A DNA stretch of 64,000 nucleotides from the NCBI GenBank assembly GCA_022592435.1, contig JABYQS010000118.1:1-64000 (forward strand), given 5' to 3'. A program made the translations under genes and the position numbers. This DNA comes from Cerioporus squamosus. Lineage: Eukaryota > Basidiomycota > Agaricomycetes > Polyporales > Polyporaceae. Under the pieces are notes generated by a model. It searched no databases. It worked only from the letters and a program-made list of their open reading frames with translations, and had not been told where the DNA came from. Shown here in pieces: positions 11,804 through 21,516 of this stretch (positions are counted from its first letter, which is position 1; the number at the start of each line of letters is the position of its first letter).

Positions 11804-12273
11804 GTTGATGTTGCGCTGTCGCTGTGAAAACAACTATAGAGGCTATGTTACTTCATCAATATGCTTTCAGGTAGTCTGTGAGTTATACCAGGCGAGTCTA
11901 AGTTTGTTAAGGTGTGATTCAGAAGAACCTTGACTACGAGAATCCCCCTGTTGGCGTCCGGTATAAGTCAACTTGAGAGCTGCCTGAAAAATACAATATT
12001 CATACTGTAAGACAGCGCAGCTTACCGCAAGTACTGTACAAGTTCTTGGCGCAGAGAGACCACTTGTATGGTACGGGAGCGTGGTTGCTTCGTGTAGAGG
12101 TGGTTGGAGACTGGTAAGTACGCACGCAAGTTTGGGCGGTCGACGGATCTGCCACACTGCTTACGTGATCATCCCAAAAAGTGCTCTTAGACGCTTGTCG
12201 GACCTCGTCGCCGTCACCGCCAACGCCGACCTCCTCGTTGTCAATGTCTTCCTCCACGCTGTTGCCCACAACG
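11804..12273. promoter_or_regulatory. Divergent promoter between HOS2 and PER1
   Basis: These 470 bp separate the HOS2 and PER1 start codons, which face away from each other. I see no clear TATA element. The small open frames inside look fortuitous. Confidence 0.5.
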
Positions 12274-13365
12274 ATGGCCGCGAGACGCATAGTCCTGTGT
12301 TCTATTGCTGGCGTGGCTTTTGCTTCTCTCGTGCTCGCGTCCAGAGGAGATCAGGCGGCAGAGTTCAGAAGCTGCGTCTCAATATGCCAGTCTCGAACAT
12401 GCCAAAGCTCTACTTCAGAACCTCTTTCACTGGCCCTCCGACTCACCCGCTGGACATGCGAAGATGACTGCAAGTACCACTGCATGCATCTCATAACCGA
12501 CAGAGCTGTCGAGCATGGCGCGACGATTGAACAGTACCACGGGAAGTGGCCTTTCTGGCGGTTCGCGGGCATGCAAGAGCCTGCGTCCGTGCTCTTCTCC
12601 GTCTTCAACTTCGCCGCCCATGTCTTCGGTGCGCGCAAGCTGCGAGAGAAAGTACCAGAAGGACATCCCATGAAGAAGTACTACTTGATGTTCGCGTTCG
12701 TCAGCATGAACGCTTGGGTCTGGTCGTCTGTCTTCCACACTCGAGGTCGGCTCCTTCTATCGGCTTCGTGGTGAACATGCAGACTGAAGGCATTCCGGTG
12801 CGTAGATCTCCCCATCACAGAGAAGCTGGACTACTTCTCCGCCGCTCTCGCGATACTCTATGCCCTATACTACACTGTCATCCGCCTGTTCCACCTCTAT
12901 CCCATGGAGCGCTTCCGTCTCACCGCCGGCCCACCGTCTTCTACAACGTCTCGCATACGAGGTCTGTGGACATTGAGCTGCGCACTCGCCTTCCTTTCCC
13001 ATATTTCCTACCTCACACTCCTCCCCCGCTTTGACTATACCTACAACATGGTCTTCAACCTGGCTATCGGGATGTTGCACAATCTCCTCTGGCTCTCCTA
13101 CTCTCTGCCATCCTCACTATCGTGCATCCGGCGCTACCCCGGACGGGCGAAGAACTACCGCCCGTCCCATGCCGTCAAGCCCGCGATCTTTGCGCTGCTC
13201 ACCACAGCGGCGACGGCGCTAGAGCTTTTTGACTTCCCGCCGTGGGGTAGAATCATTGATGCTCATTCACTGTGGCACCTCGCGACAGTACCCATAGCTG
13301 TCTACTGGTACGACTTTCTCGTGGAGGACGCGTGCGACGAGGGGTGGAGGGCGTCACGGTTGTAG
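12274..13365 (+). CDS. PER1: Per1-like GPI-lipid remodelling protein (PGAP3 family)
   Basis: Two exons, 12274-12745 and 12806-13365, give 343 residues. Per1 acts in the endoplasmic reticulum and is needed to remove an acyl chain from the lipid of GPI anchors. The N-terminus is a signal peptide (MAARRIVLCSIAGVAFASLV). It is followed by the Cys-rich luminal segment (CVSICQSRTC, then WTCEDDCKYHCMHLI). The signature YHGKWPFWRFAGMQEPASV and the split VFHTR / DLPITEKLDYFSA are family hallmarks. At least six hydrophobic segments follow, ending with LWHLATVPIAVYWYDFL. The start at 12274 was chosen because it places the signal peptide at the N-terminus; an upstream in-frame extension has no such feature. 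The intron donor is GTCGGC, which is off consensus, but it is the only one that restores the family reading. Confidence 0.92.
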
Positions 13366-13762
13366 CTTATCATGGTGAGCAAAGGATGTTCACTCTTCGA
13401 CGTTGACGAGGCTCAAGTAGCTGCATTCATAGCTCTAGGCGGCGAACACGCTGTATATTCTTGCTTTCTGTTTAGTATCCATCAATCGTCAGCGTGGGGC
13501 TTTAGGGGGACGTACTCCGCACATGACTTTCCACGGCAACGCCGACAGTCGTTGTCGTTTAATTGCATACTGTGGGTTGTCGATGCCCGAAACTGTTTGT
13601 TTGAAGCTAAGCTAAGTACCGCCGGGGTTGTGCCCGGTCGGAGCGGTCCAGACTCGGTCAGATCCATTCCGTAATGACCGCAGCCTTACCCTGCTTATCC
13701 CGTTGTCCTACGACGGTCACCTCCATCTCTGCCTATCTTTGCCCCTCTAACTGGCTAGCTCA
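13366..13762. other. Intergenic, PER1 to HIT gene
   Basis: About 400 bp holding the PER1 3' end and the HIT-gene promoter. Nothing else is recognisable. Confidence 0.45.
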
Positions 13763-14473
13763 ATGACAAGCCATCTCGACGACAAGTAAGTCGTGCTTGC
13801 GCATCGCATACCGAGATACTCACTCATCATGAGCACGACACGTACATAGTTGCATCTTCTGCAAGATCATCAAGGGTATGTCGTTGGCAGATCGCATCGA
13901 TAACGGAAACGCTACATGTTCTCATTCTCGCAGGCGAACTGCCGTCGCTCAAGATACTTGAGACCGATCTCAGGTATGCGCTGCTGCACTACTGCTTGAT
14001 CGTTCAGTAGATTGAGAATACGTCTAGCTATGCCTTCCTCGATATAGGACCGGTTTCGGAGGGTCATGCTCTGATCATCCCCAAATGTGAGCTGTCCCGT
14101 CCTCTGCTCCTGTCAAACGTATTCTCACGGCCAATCGGTAGACCATTCCAATCGTATGGACGAGGTCCCGGACGAGTATCTCGCTGAAATCTTGCCCATC
14201 GCCAAGAAGCTGGCGAAGGCGATGGACATCGTAGACTACAACATCCTTCAGGTCAGCTCATGACTTCCTCCTGTTCGCAGGCTCAACTGACCCTCTTTGC
14301 TGCTTCTGCAGAACAATGGGAAGATCGCCTTCCAGCACGTCTTCCATGTCCACTTCCATATTATACCGAAGCCAAATGAGAAGGAGGGGCTTGTCCTGAC
14401 GGAGTGGCCGCGCGTCGAGCCGCCCAAGGAGGAGCTGGCGAAGGTATTAGAGCGGATCATTTCTAAGCTGTAA
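13763..14473 (+). CDS. HNT1: HIT-family nucleotide hydrolase, HINT/Hnt1 type
   Basis: Six short exons (13763-13785, 13850-13875, 13934-13973, 14028-14086, 14142-14251, 14312-14473) join in frame to 139 residues, the usual HINT size. HINT enzymes cleave phosphoramidates such as adenosine monophosphoramidate. The protein has the N-terminal CIFCKIIKGELPS, then YAFLDIGPVSEGHALIIPK. Its C-terminal histidine triad is HVHFHIIPK, whose central His is the nucleophile. Five introns in 711 bp is dense. The short Met-Thr-Ser-His exon was selected because its donor (GTAAGT) and phase fit the Cys-Ile-Phe-Cys exon exactly. It could be a closely related HIT enzyme, but length and motifs favour Hnt1. Confidence 0.9.
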
Positions 14474-14991
14474 AGCGCGATGTACCAGGAGACAATTACC
14501 TTCGACAATTTCGTCTATACCGCCTTGTGACTGCGTCGCCTGTCATAGTGGCCCGTCGAGGATTTTGTCGGATAGTCGTCTTCGCCTTACTGTGCAGATC
14601 TGACGTACAAGACTGTCCTCGACTGCAGTGGTAGTATGCGTTGCTCAACACATAGTGTAGTGGCTAGTAGGCCTGGCCTTTCGGCAAACGACATGACGAG
14701 TCTGAGTCGAACGTACTCAATCATGTTGTCTCCCCTAGGCAGACGAGTGACGGGTCTATTGAGTAGGGGGAAGGACGACCCGACAACTCAATCATGGGCC
14801 CGGCCGGAGGGCCTGCCTCGTGTTCGCACCGCACAACCTGCGTGGTCGCAATCGCTCTCCTACCACAAGCTCCCGTCTACTCAGACTTTGTCATTCACAT
14901 TCTACTTCTAGCACGCCAGTAAGACCATGGTAAGCAGCGCTATGGCTATGTTGCCCTCGGACGACATAAATCATCCTGACTTCCCGAACAG
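14474..14991. other. Intergenic, HIT gene to F-box pseudogene
   Basis: About 520 bp without a convincing gene. The last 60 bp end in a C-AG acceptor-like site directly before the ATG at 14992. Confidence 0.4.
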
Positions 14992-15505
14992 ATGCACGTA
15001 CCGCCATGCCACGTCCGGCAAGATTCCCTCTCCTTGGACGACGCGTGCCTTATAACACCTGCGGAGAAGGCTCATATCAGAACTAGACGGATCCCAGCTC
15101 CAGCAGTGGGATACGGCGAAAATAGGGGAGTGCACGGAGCGTAGGCGTTTGCTCAAGACTCTACAACGATGCAGCCCCAATCAACCGCACGCTGCCCAAC
15201 GAGATCCTCATGGAAATCTTCGGAAGGTTACTGTCGAGCGAGGATTCAAGGGATGAAGGGCTCAAGTTTCTGCACATATGTCGGTTATGGCGTCGACTGC
15301 TCCTCGATATGCCAGAGTTCTGGGTGGACCTCCTGGCCAAGCCGAGATGGTTCAGTCAGTCCATGTCGCAACGACAGGAAGATCGGCTGAAAACCTACTT
15401 GGAGCTCACCGGTTCGCGGCCAATCACCCTCTCACTCGACTGCTTAGATTATTTCCCCCTACGACTCGCGGAGATCGTTACCCCATGGAGCCATCGGATC
15501 GCGTC

Positions 15506-15509
15506 TTTG
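15506..15509. repeat. Target-site duplication, left copy (TTTG)
   Basis: TTTG immediately before the left inverted repeat of the element. The same four bases follow the right end at 17442-17445. Confidence 0.75.
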
Positions 15510-15543
15510 CACTGCGGGAAGAAAACACATTGGATGTCAATGT
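15510..15543. repeat. Left terminal inverted repeat of the CACTA-like element
   Basis: Pairs with 17408-17441. Twenty of the outer 23 positions match. Confidence 0.75.
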
Positions 15544-15889
15544 GTAGAACATTGATTAGCCAGTGTGTCGTGCAAGGATAATGAACGCCTGCAACATTGA
15601 GTATGGAAGTGAACAAAACTGTAGAAGTCAATGTCGAAAACACTGAATACGGCCATTTTTCATTGATAATCAGTGTTCGCGACATTGATTTTCAGCGGTT
15701 TAAACAATGGTCAGATTTCCTGCTTACAGATAGTATTGGTCGTCGATTCTGTTCACGCTGCACCTCGATAGACCACGGAACAACGGTTGCATTGTACGAG
15801 GAGCTATATACATGCGAGCGCCCGAAGCCTTCTACAACTACGTAGCTCTGCCACCTGTATGCATACTGGAAGGACAGGACGTGGTGAGA

Positions 15890-16712
15890 AACTCACATAG
15901 TACCTCTTCTCCATGCGTGCCGACGGTGGTTGGCTGGAGACGACCTGGGCGTCATCGTGAGCTTGCGTCTTTTGGATGAATTACGAAAACGCACCCTTAT
16001 CGGCTCCGTTCGCTTGCCATCCACAGCTCCGGAGAATTCGGTGACGTGACTGACGTCGAAGCACACAGTGGTGGGGAGCGTGGGCTGGGGTAATGTATCC
16101 CCTGACGTCGAGTCCTGCAATAACATGAGCAGCGTCATGGGAGCCATGCTTACCGGATGATCGAGACTTGACCATGCAATTCTGAAGACTGAAGATGAGG
16201 ATTACAGAAGGAGGGAAGGGAAAGGCATAACTGTTAGGCTGACCTGTATGAGCTGCATTCTCTATGTAATGTTCCTGACGGCACGGCGACATCGTGAAAG
16301 ATGGTCAGAGCAAACCAGCGTGAGGGGTATAACATACGACCATGGATGTGGTTGAAGGTTATGGATGCAAGCGAACGATGAGAATGGACACGCACCTCAG
16401 CTTCTTGCACACTCTCGTGTTCAACGAGGTGAGAGCAAGCGCATATAATCAGTAATATGGGCCACCACCAGACCGTGAGGCTCACCTGAGACTTCGGGAT
16501 CATGCGGAGTACTACCGGTATTCCCATGCCTATCCAAACGTCCAAACTTCCACGCGTACCTCCTCCTCTACTCCTACAAGCCCGGGTAAGAACAGACCGA
16601 GCACCTTCACGGAGATCCTGGAAGAGCCCTTGAAGCGGCGACAGATCGGGCTATTCATCAGACTGAAGCTCCAGAGATAGCTAAGCACTGAGTAATGAGC
16701 AATGGAGGACAA
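15890..16712 (-). CDS. Unrecognised spliced-looking unit inside the transposon
   Basis: A minus-strand series of short open stretches separated by good splice signals. Examples are a 31-nt exon at 16274-16244 (acceptor CAG, donor GTCAGC) and a 28-nt exon at 16181-16154 (donor GTAAGC, next acceptor TTGCAG at 16114). The first piece starts MSSIAHYSVLSYLW at 16712. Later pieces read ENAAHTG and TVCFDVSHVTEFSG. I do not recognise a transposase or a host gene, and the full frame was not closed. It may be a captured host-gene fragment or a degraded element gene. Confidence 0.25.
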
Positions 16713-17407
16713 GCCGGCATGCTGCTAAGGGGATGGTGGTGGTACGAAGTCAAGGAAGGGAAAGAACGGCGATTTCCTGAAGTCCGGTGTCGAGCGACAT
16801 CCGAACTCCGCTAAGCTATGACATCACCCGTCCGTCCATCCAAATAGGACATCGAAGCGCCTTCTCGGCGCTTCGTACTTCATGTCCTGGACACGCGTAG
16901 GCGAACTTGATTCTTGTCTCACTCTGAGGCTTGCTCCCGTGCCATCCGCCGTCTTCGACGACAGAATATCTACCCTGAGGCAACTTGAAGGCCTGCATTG
17001 CCGTCTCCGGAAGGCCGGTCACGAAGGGCCGCCACTGTCTTGACTCTTAGGCTCCTGGACCGGCCTCCGATCGCGAATCTGCTCGGCTTGCCCATCTTAC
17101 CACTCTCACTATTGACCGTTTGTCAGTACTTACTAGGGCGCTGTCATGTTAACTAGACTCATCGTACCCCCTGTACGTTCATATCTGTCGACCAGACGGG
17201 TTTAAATCGCTCTGCCGTTGCTCAGAGCATCCCACGGATAATCAGTGTTTCGAGCACGGATAGTCAACGTGGTAATAAGTGTTCTAAACAATAACCTGGC
17301 CGCAAAATCTAATCAGTGTTACAAATGTCGATAATGACTGTACATTGATTTTAACTGTGGCTGTGCTCAGTGTTCTATACACTGTTTGCGGAGCTTCAAC
17401 GTGAATA

Positions 17408-17441
17408 ACACTGATTTTCAATGCGTTTACTTCCCGTAGTG
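17408..17441. repeat. Right terminal inverted repeat of the CACTA-like element
   Basis: Reverse complement begins CACTACGGGAAGTAAACGCA and matches the left end. It lies directly before the TTTG duplication. Confidence 0.75.
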
Positions 17442-17445
17442 TTTG
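17442..17445. repeat. Target-site duplication, right copy (TTTG)
   Basis: Same four bases as 15506-15509. Keeping only one copy restores the F-box reading frame. Confidence 0.75.
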
Positions 17446-18693
17446 ACCATAACAATCAATTGTTCAAACGACGGCGCCTTCCTCGAGACCTTCTTTTCCA
17501 ACGGTCTACCTTCCCTGGAGCGTTTGTCTGTCGACTACTGGCAGTATAACAGTGACTACGACCAATCCCTCATAGGGTTCCAGCGGGCCCACTTCCCTCG
17601 GCTCCGCTCTCTGCAGCATCCCTTCGGATCATTCGAGTTGGGTGATGTCGGTGGGCAGCTGCGGGACCTCGAATTGTTCTACTGTCGTGGATTCGTATTA
17701 CCAGGGCGAGACGAGCCCTCAACACTTACGAACGTGGCGGGTTGCTGCACATCACTAGAGACCCTGTTCGTCTATGACACTCTACCTGCATTCGCAGGTG
17801 CCCCCGAGCACCTGAGGCTAAGTCTCCCTGATACCCTCCATAGCCTCCGAATCCATGACACCGACGGAGAATACCTCCGCGACTTTCTCCCTAACCTCAT
17901 CTACCCTCCGACGTGCGTCGTGGACATCCACTGCGACGATAGTGCAGTCACCTTCGCAGACGGGCTCCTCCATCGCGACTCGCAACCGTACCGGAACTTA
18001 TGCACAGCCGACGAGATCAGACTCAGCACTGGCAGGACAGATGCGAAGTATGGCACGGTGGAGGCTAGAGTGGGTGGTGCTAGACGTCTCTGCACGAAAG
18101 TGAAGGCGGGTGCGGGCCGCTTGTCCGCGGACTTCGCGGCGTTGTTCTCCCAGCCTTTCCTGACAGTCACAACCCTACGAATCGATGCTCGTTCCCTCGT
18201 CTTCGAGAACGACGTCGAAGGCAGCTTGCGCACGCTGCTCGCCGCCTTCCCCAATCTCGTCCGTTTGCACGTCCGAGAGTGCGACGGGAGGCGCGACATC
18301 ATTCCCCTCCTGAAGGAGCCCGCAGGATCCTCAGGTGCTCAGTGCGCCTGCCCGCGCTTGGAGGAGCAGCGAATCGACTGGCTTTGCGCAGACGACCAAA
18401 GGTTCAAGCCGAAGCAGCACGCCTGGTGCATGGGGGCGCCAGGTGGGGCTTGGTACAATTTCGGTCCTGCAGTCTTTGCCATGTTCTGCGACATCGTAGA
18501 GCGAATGCTCGAGCGCAGGAGATTATCCGGAGCAGGACTGAAGAAGTTGGCCGTTCGCGTGGTGTCCGGGCTGGACGCGCACTATTTTGACGATGAGCGT
18601 TGGGATCCTCTTGCGTTGAGAGAACGTCTCCGGAGCTCGCTGGGAGACCTGCTGGAGGACGTCGAGGTTTTCTGTATTGACGAATGTCAATAG

Positions 18694-19132
18694 CCTAGGT
18701 AATTGATGGTCGCGTATGAGTACTTTGCTGTTTGTGACAGGAGCATGACGCACCCTATCTGTCTCGGAGTGCAACGACAAAAACTGCGACGCTCGACTCT
18801 TCGGCCTATCACTGTCGAGCCACCTCTGACCACAAAGTGACCCTCACAACACAGCAAGAGAGGGGCAGGTCGCGCAAGTGAAGCAGCTCACACTCACGAT
18901 GCGATCTGCATCGGACACCACCTGTTCTTGCAGGGAATGTCGGGGCGTAGCAACGGTAAAGGAAAGCAGCTGGGATTTGAGTGCCCGCTACTGTCATTGG
19001 GCGAGCGTACGTGTCATATCCCACTCTCAAGTCAACCAGCGGAGTGTATCGCGAATACGTCGTGATAACATAGATGGTATACATCAAAAGCCAAGGGGGC
19101 GGACTGGGACGAACGCAACAGGCGGGACCGGG
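18694..19132. other. Convergent intergenic, F-box copy 2 and RPA34
   Basis: About 440 bp between two converging 3' ends. No gene or repeat is evident. Confidence 0.45.
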
Positions 19133-20054
19133 CTATGAAGTCGTCTTCACCTTTTTCTTCTTCGGGGAACCCACGTCGCCTTTCCGCTTCTTTTTGCTTC
19201 CATCCGCGCCCTCCGCATCCTTACGAGGCTTCGGTGTTTTGCTTGGAGACTCTTCGGCAGGGACGGGGTCCACGTCCATGGCAGCCGAGTCGTCGACCGG
19301 GGCGAGGGAGCCCAGAGGCATGAAGCGATGCGTGAGCAACTCTTTGGGGTGACGGGGCCGAGCTGGGTTCTGATGGAGAACCGGGGACGACCCAGGCGAG
19401 GATTGGGGAGGTGTGGGTATTGTGGGACGCGCGGAGATGACCAGGCGGCGGGCGATAGGTTTTGGTGCTAACCACACACACTTGTCAGAGGAGTCTTGGG
19501 GTCAGGGAGATGATACACACCTTGGTAGAGTTTCCCATCCTTCTTTCGCCTAGGAAGTAGACACGACACTGCGCGCAACTCGTCTCCACCTACGGCCTCG
19601 GTCTCGTCCTCGCCAAGCGACCAAACGTCGTACGTTGTGTGCTTCCTCTCAGCAGAGCCGACCCTCGAAGTACTAGAAGATGCAGATGCCTCGATTTTCA
19701 GGCCCTCGAGATGCTTGGGTTTGAGCTGGGCGAACGAATAAGTACTGCCGCTCGCTTGTTCGAGGAGGGTAACGCGTCTCTCACCCCGTCCGGTACCCTA
19801 ACCACCCAAAGTTCAAGATTGTCGTCGCCGTTAATGGCATCCCAGTCGAAGTCTCCCTCCTCGTTCTTGTGCTTCATGAGAACGAACCCCTCCGGAGGCT
19901 TGTAGGCTAGATCATGGTCGTCGCCCTCGTTTCTTCCATGCTCGCCGACGTCTGCTGCAGCCTGTCCTTTCTTCTGTTTGTCTTTTGGCTTCTTTGCTTT
20001 CTTCGCGACAAGTTCGGGTTCGGGCGATGCGGAAGACGAACGCGAGGAAGACAT
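19133..20054 (-). CDS. RPA34: RNA polymerase I subunit A34.5 (RPA34) family
   Basis: Three exons, 20054-19785, 19725-19521 and 19467-19133, give 269 residues. A34.5 forms a heterodimer with A49 on Pol I in the nucleolus, with a TFIIF-like role in rRNA synthesis. The protein begins with a Ser-rich, Lys-rich leader (KKAKKPKDKQKKG). Next is the family entry PPEGFVLMKHKNEEGDFDWD with LELWVVRVPDG, then LKPKHLEGLKIEAS, WSLGEDE, LRAVSCLLPRR and APKPIARRLVISARP. It ends in a basic Lys-rich tail (KKKRKGDVGSPKKKKVK). This order, a beta-rich dimerisation core followed by a basic tail, is typical of A34.5. Sequence conservation in the family is low, so the call rests on the pattern and the size. Divergent with MCP1. 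Confidence 0.78.
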
Positions 20055-20281
20055 GGTAGTAGAGATTCTGGAGAGCGCACACAGCGCGCCTAGCAGGAAA
20101 TTCGCAGTTTCCCAATATTAATTTAGAATGGTCGGGGCGCGTCACCGACGCATTCAAGTACCCACGCTCGTTGTTCCCGACGACGACGACACCACGGCCC
20201 ACGACGACGACGAGCGACGCCGTGGCAACACCTCTACCTCTTCTTGACTGCATTTTACGCGCTTCTACTCTCTGTACGACG
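20055..20281. promoter_or_regulatory. Divergent promoter between RPA34 and MCP1
   Basis: Only 227 bp separate the two start codons. It contains GAC/CCA-rich simple sequence around 20178-20215 and no clear TATA box. Confidence 0.5.
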
Positions 20282-21516
20282 ATGTCCGCCACGGATCCGG
20301 GCTCTGAGAAGTCTTTCCTGCGACGCCTCGCAGTCGCTACTCAACCTGCTCTCACCAAGATTGCGCACGGCTCAGCGCCGTTCATAACCGTCTTTGCCTT
20401 GATCCACCTAACGGCGCCTGTTATGGCCAACCTCGGAGGAACTTCTTTGGCTTCACAAGTCATGGTGAGTAGCATCATCTTCTTGGACGAGGCGAGAATA
20501 GTCATGATATGGGGGTACGCTGAAGTGGTCCGACGCAACGTTGCATGCGTCTCGAGCACGGCGTTGTAAAACTACAAGACTTCGCATGGTTCTGCCTCCC
20601 CTCGGCAGAATGCGCTGCATGTATGCGCGTTCTTGGCGTACTTATATGCGAACGCCATGAACTGGAGAGCGAGCCTGCCTTTACCTTCGTCTACTTCTCC
20701 GTTCAGTCGAGGCAGAGGTCGATACGGATCAACATTCCCCATCTTGCCGCGGCGTAGCCTCCTCCCACCGGCGCACCGTTCATCGACCTGGTGTCGCGGG
20801 TCATTGCAAAATGTCCTGGCAGTTTCTGGGCGGCAAGCCGTCCGTTCGACAAGATGCTCTTGCTACGCCAGCCAGTTGTCTGCCTCTGAGAAAGTTGATG
20901 AACAGTCGTTTCGTTCGCTCTGCTTCACACGTACCTTACTGACCATGGTCTCACACAGTTAGTGGGGAGAGAATACTATCAGACTCCCTTCGGCGAGAAG
21001 TACCTCGTCCTTGCACCCTTGGCCATTCACCCCCTTTCAGCCACACTGAAGCGACTTCTCGCACCTAGGGTTGCTCGCCAGATAACGAGCATACTCAGCA
21101 TTACTGGTTACTCCGCGGCAATCTTCGTCGCGTTTCATTTTTTCACGCATCGTATTTCTCCCTCCGACCCCGCCCCTCCCATCTACTCCGTTGGACCATC
21201 AGAGCTGGACTACGAATACGTGAAGTTTGCTTTGCACGAATGGCCGTGGCGCAGCTTCGTCGGCTACATCGCGCTCGCGGCCGTGGTTGCCTGGCACGCT
21301 GCGGAGGGCACGGCCATCATCTGGAACACCTGGGTGCGCCCCACGTTTGGAGTACTGCACCAAACCGTTCGCTCGCGCGCCGTTGGCGCCGCTCTAGGCG
21401 TTCTCCCCGTGGCGACGGGACTGTACTTCATGTGGCAGGAACCTCTCATGGTCTTTGCGTCTCACGCTGCCAGGTTCAAGGCGGCCTTCGCTCAGTCTGT
21501 GTACTTTCAATTCTGA
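20282..21516 (+). CDS. MCP1: Mcp1-like mitochondrial outer-membrane protein (DUF1691)
   Basis: Two exons, 20282-20464 and 20959-21516, give 246 residues. Yeast Mcp1 is an outer mitochondrial membrane protein that interacts with Vps13 and supports lipid balance; it suppresses loss of ERMES subunits. The protein has four to five hydrophobic segments: HGSAPFITVFALIHLTAPVM, SILSITGYSAAIFVAFHFF, FVGYIALAAVVAWHAAEGTA and AALGVLPVATGLYFMW. The motif VGREYYQTPFGEKYL and the HxxxG-like WHAAEGTAIIWNTW match the DUF1691 pattern. Position 20282 is the first Met in frame. The single intron is 494 bp, long for this genome, so a missed small exon is possible, although the phase closes without one. Confidence 0.75.

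Larger units (their letters stand above)
15510..17441. mobile_element. CACTA-like DNA transposon, probably non-autonomous
   Basis: The element is 1932 bp and interrupts the F-box gene. Its ends are inverted repeats: the left starts CACTGCGGGAAG and the reverse complement of the right starts CACTACGGGAAG. About 27 of the first 34 bases match. The flanks carry a 4-bp duplication, TTTG. The CACTA-like tip suggests the CACTA/EnSpm superfamily, though those usually make 2-3 bp duplications. Both subterminal zones (15510-15700 and 17240-17441) are AT-richer and hold many variants of ATAATCAGTGTT and CATTGATTTTCAG in both orientations, as seen in CACTA elements. No transposase motif was recognised. 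A spliced-looking minus-strand unit of unknown nature lies in the middle. Confidence 0.8.
14992..18693 (+). pseudogene. F-box/LRR-like paralogue 2, frameshifted and split by a transposon
   Basis: Co-linear with the intact F-box protein at 7660-9564. From Met 14992 the frame matches the N-terminal helix, then shifts near 15085 and again near 15160. Each shift fits a 2-nt loss. The F-box follows (INRTLPNEILMEIFGRLL, then ICRLWRRLLLDMPEFWVDL). At 15509 the match stops in the middle of the segment that reads SRISSLTVEMSEC in copy 1, because a 1932-bp element is inserted. Coding resumes at 17446. Joining the flanks with a single TTTG target site gives HRIASL/TITINCS with no frame change. The downstream 416-codon part (to 18693) is fully open. 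This shows the insertion went into a reading frame that is otherwise well kept after the F-box. Expression of either half is unknown, and a shorter protein could start at Met 15210. Confidence 0.85.
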
